Of a DNA stretch of 64,000 nt, positions 63,084 to 64,000 are shown piece after piece. The position numbers and the translations under genes are program-made. The stretch is taken from NCBI RefSeq assembly GCF_965248315.1, contig NZ_CBDFIX010000002.1, positions 992,001-1,056,000 of the forward strand. Direction: 5' to 3'. A model generated the notes under the pieces. The model saw nothing but the letters and a program-made list of their open reading frames with translations, did no database searches and had not been told where the DNA came from. This stretch comes from Ulvibacterium sp965248315. GTDB taxonomy: Bacteria > Bacteroidota > Bacteroidia > Flavobacteriales > Flavobacteriaceae. The first letter of the stretch is position 1, and each line of letters opens with the position of its first letter.

Positions 63084-64000
63084 ATGCCAAAGAAGATTAG
63101 ATTAGGAATTTTAGGAGGGGGCGGGGATTCTCTCATAGGAGTTTTGCACCGGGTCGCTTCCCATATCAATGATAACTATGAAATAGTGGGAGCGGTTTTC
63201 AATCCGATTTACGAGGAGAACATAGGTTTCGCCAAGGAAATAGATGTTCCTACCGACCGCATTTATAAGGATTTTGACGCCTTTATCGAAGGGGAAATGA
63301 AGTTGCCCGAAGAAGAGCGTATTCAGGTCTGCTCAGTTCAAACCCCTAATTTCCTGCATTTTCCCATGGCCAAAAAATTGCTGGACAATGGGTTTCATGT
63401 CATCTGTGAAAAGCCGATGACCACTACCTTGGAGGAAGCAAAAATACTTCAGGAAGCTCATGCAAAAGCGGGAACGGTATTCGCCCTAACGCATACCTAT
63501 ACCGGCTATCCTATGGTGCGTCAAATGCGCGAAATGATAAAATCAGGAGCTTTGGGAAAAATCCATAAAGTAGATGCCCGGTATTATCAAGGTTGGATAA
63601 ATACCATTATACATGATAAGGAGAAGCGATCATCCGTGTGGCGACTGGATCCTGAAAAAGCGGGGATCAGTTCCTGTATGGGAGATATTGGGGTTCATGC
63701 CTTTAATTTGGTTGAATATACCACGGGACTCCAAGTAAAGTCCCTATTGTGCGATTTCAACTATTTATACGAAGACAATAAGATGGATGTGGATGGCACT
63801 GTTCTTGTCCGAATGGGCGATCACGTTAAAGGAGTTATCCGGGGAAGCCAAGTGGCCACCGGAGAGGAAAACGGACTGGCCATAGCCATTTATGGCGAAA
63901 AGGCTGCATTCCGTTGGGAGCAGGAAAAACCTAATTTCCTCTATAAAATGAGTGACACCGAACCTACGCAAGTCTACAAACCTGGGCATGCCTACAACTC
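63084..64000 (+). CDS. Gfo/Idh/MocA-family oxidoreductase, C-terminus outside window
   Basis: The first 305 residues are present; the frame is open to the window edge. The Rossmann motif is IRLGILGGGGDSLIGVLH, the family Lys is in VICEKPMTTTLEEAK, and the catalytic segment near SSCMGDIGVHAFNLVEYTTG carries the expected Asp and His. There is no export leader, so it acts in the cytosol, unlike the Tat-exported relative at 36388. Family members interconvert keto and hydroxy sugars with NAD(P), so it could reduce the imported 3-keto sugar. Position after the transporter gene supports that role. Confidence 0.9.
   Translation, partial: MPKKIRLGILGGGGDSLIGVLHRVASHINDNYEIVGAVFNPIYEENIGFAKEIDVPTDRIYKDFDAFIEGEMKLPEEERIQVCSVQTPNFLHFPMAKKLLDNGFHVICEKPMTTTLEEAKILQEAHAKAGTVFALTHTYTGYPMVRQMREMIKSGALGKIHKVDARYYQGWINTIIHDKEKRSSVWRLDPEKAGISSCMGDIGVHAFNLVEYTTGLQVKSLLCDFNYLYEDNKMDVDGTVLVRMGDHVKGVIRGSQVATGEENGLAIAIYGEKAAFRWEQEKPNFLYKMSDTEPTQVYKPGHAYN

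Noticed and set aside
1..64000. tRNA, rRNA, CRISPR, phage or plasmid functions
   Set aside because: Looked for by eye in the gaps; no cloverleaf-like sequence, regularly spaced repeat array, integrase, transposase or replication gene was seen. A covariance-model search could still find a small RNA.

Overview
The window looks like chromosomal DNA of a marine member of the Flavobacteriaceae (Bacteroidota). The supporting evidence is the gene families present (TonB-dependent receptor with an N-terminal carboxypeptidase-like domain, sulfatases, a GH29 fucosidase, VPS10/BNR propeller proteins, LytTR and TPR-kinase regulators, TrpB2, HemJ, MarC). Several promoters also fit the Bacteroidota pattern TTTG / TAnnTTTG. 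GC content is moderate (roughly 40-45% by eye). I saw no rRNA, tRNA, CRISPR array, phage module or intact insertion sequence. Genus cannot be settled from the sequence alone.

Layout. 1-7.6 kb: a TraB/GumN protein running off the left edge, an MscS channel, ferrochelatase, a MATE exporter and a lactonase-type propeller lipoprotein. 7.6-12.9 kb: an iron-uptake operon on the minus strand (siderophore receptor, PepSY membrane protein, small membrane protein) with a clear promoter, divergent from a membrane-bound LytTR regulator. 13-17.1 kb: an acyltransferase, a secreted aldo/keto reductase, a small protein and gamma-glutamyltransferase. 17.1-20.8 kb: a repeat-bearing gap, then a cassette of two unknown membrane proteins, a NarX-type kinase and a LuxR-type regulator. 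20.9-32 kb: an unknown coiled-coil protein, a large BNR propeller plus sulfatase operon, hemJ, an NtrY-type kinase, enoyl-CoA hydratase and an unknown secreted protein. 32-35 kb: a PA0069-type radical SAM protein behind a candidate operator pair, and a YCII protein with an ECF42-like sigma factor. 35-39.9 kb (minus): sulfatase with Gfo/Idh dehydrogenase, HD hydrolase, PlsC and bacilliredoxin. 40-45.1 kb: TerB-DnaJ protein, HupE/UreJ protein behind an 11-copy heptamer array, dCMP deaminase, S41 protease, MarC and DUF3109.

45.1-49.8 kb is the most unusual stretch: a TPR-sensor kinase and LytTR regulator operon faces two small secreted-protein genes. The shared gap holds a textbook LytTR direct-repeat operator just upstream of a Bacteroidota promoter for the small genes; the second of these is interrupted by a one-base frameshift in a T6 tract. 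A long non-coding stretch with a 17-bp perfect terminator-like stem follows. 49.8-53.4 kb: class Ia ribonucleotide reductase. 53.4-54.2 kb: an apparently empty gap that contains two tiny, mutually similar single-span membrane proteins.

54.2-64 kb: TrpB2 and a fucosidase, then a divergent sugar-oxidation locus. It comprises a GMC oxidoreductase with a Cys-rich cluster motif, its subunit-3 partner, two sugar isomerase-like TIM barrels, a NupG-like transporter and a Gfo/Idh dehydrogenase cut by the right edge. Together these suggest a periplasmic glycoside 3-dehydrogenase pathway.
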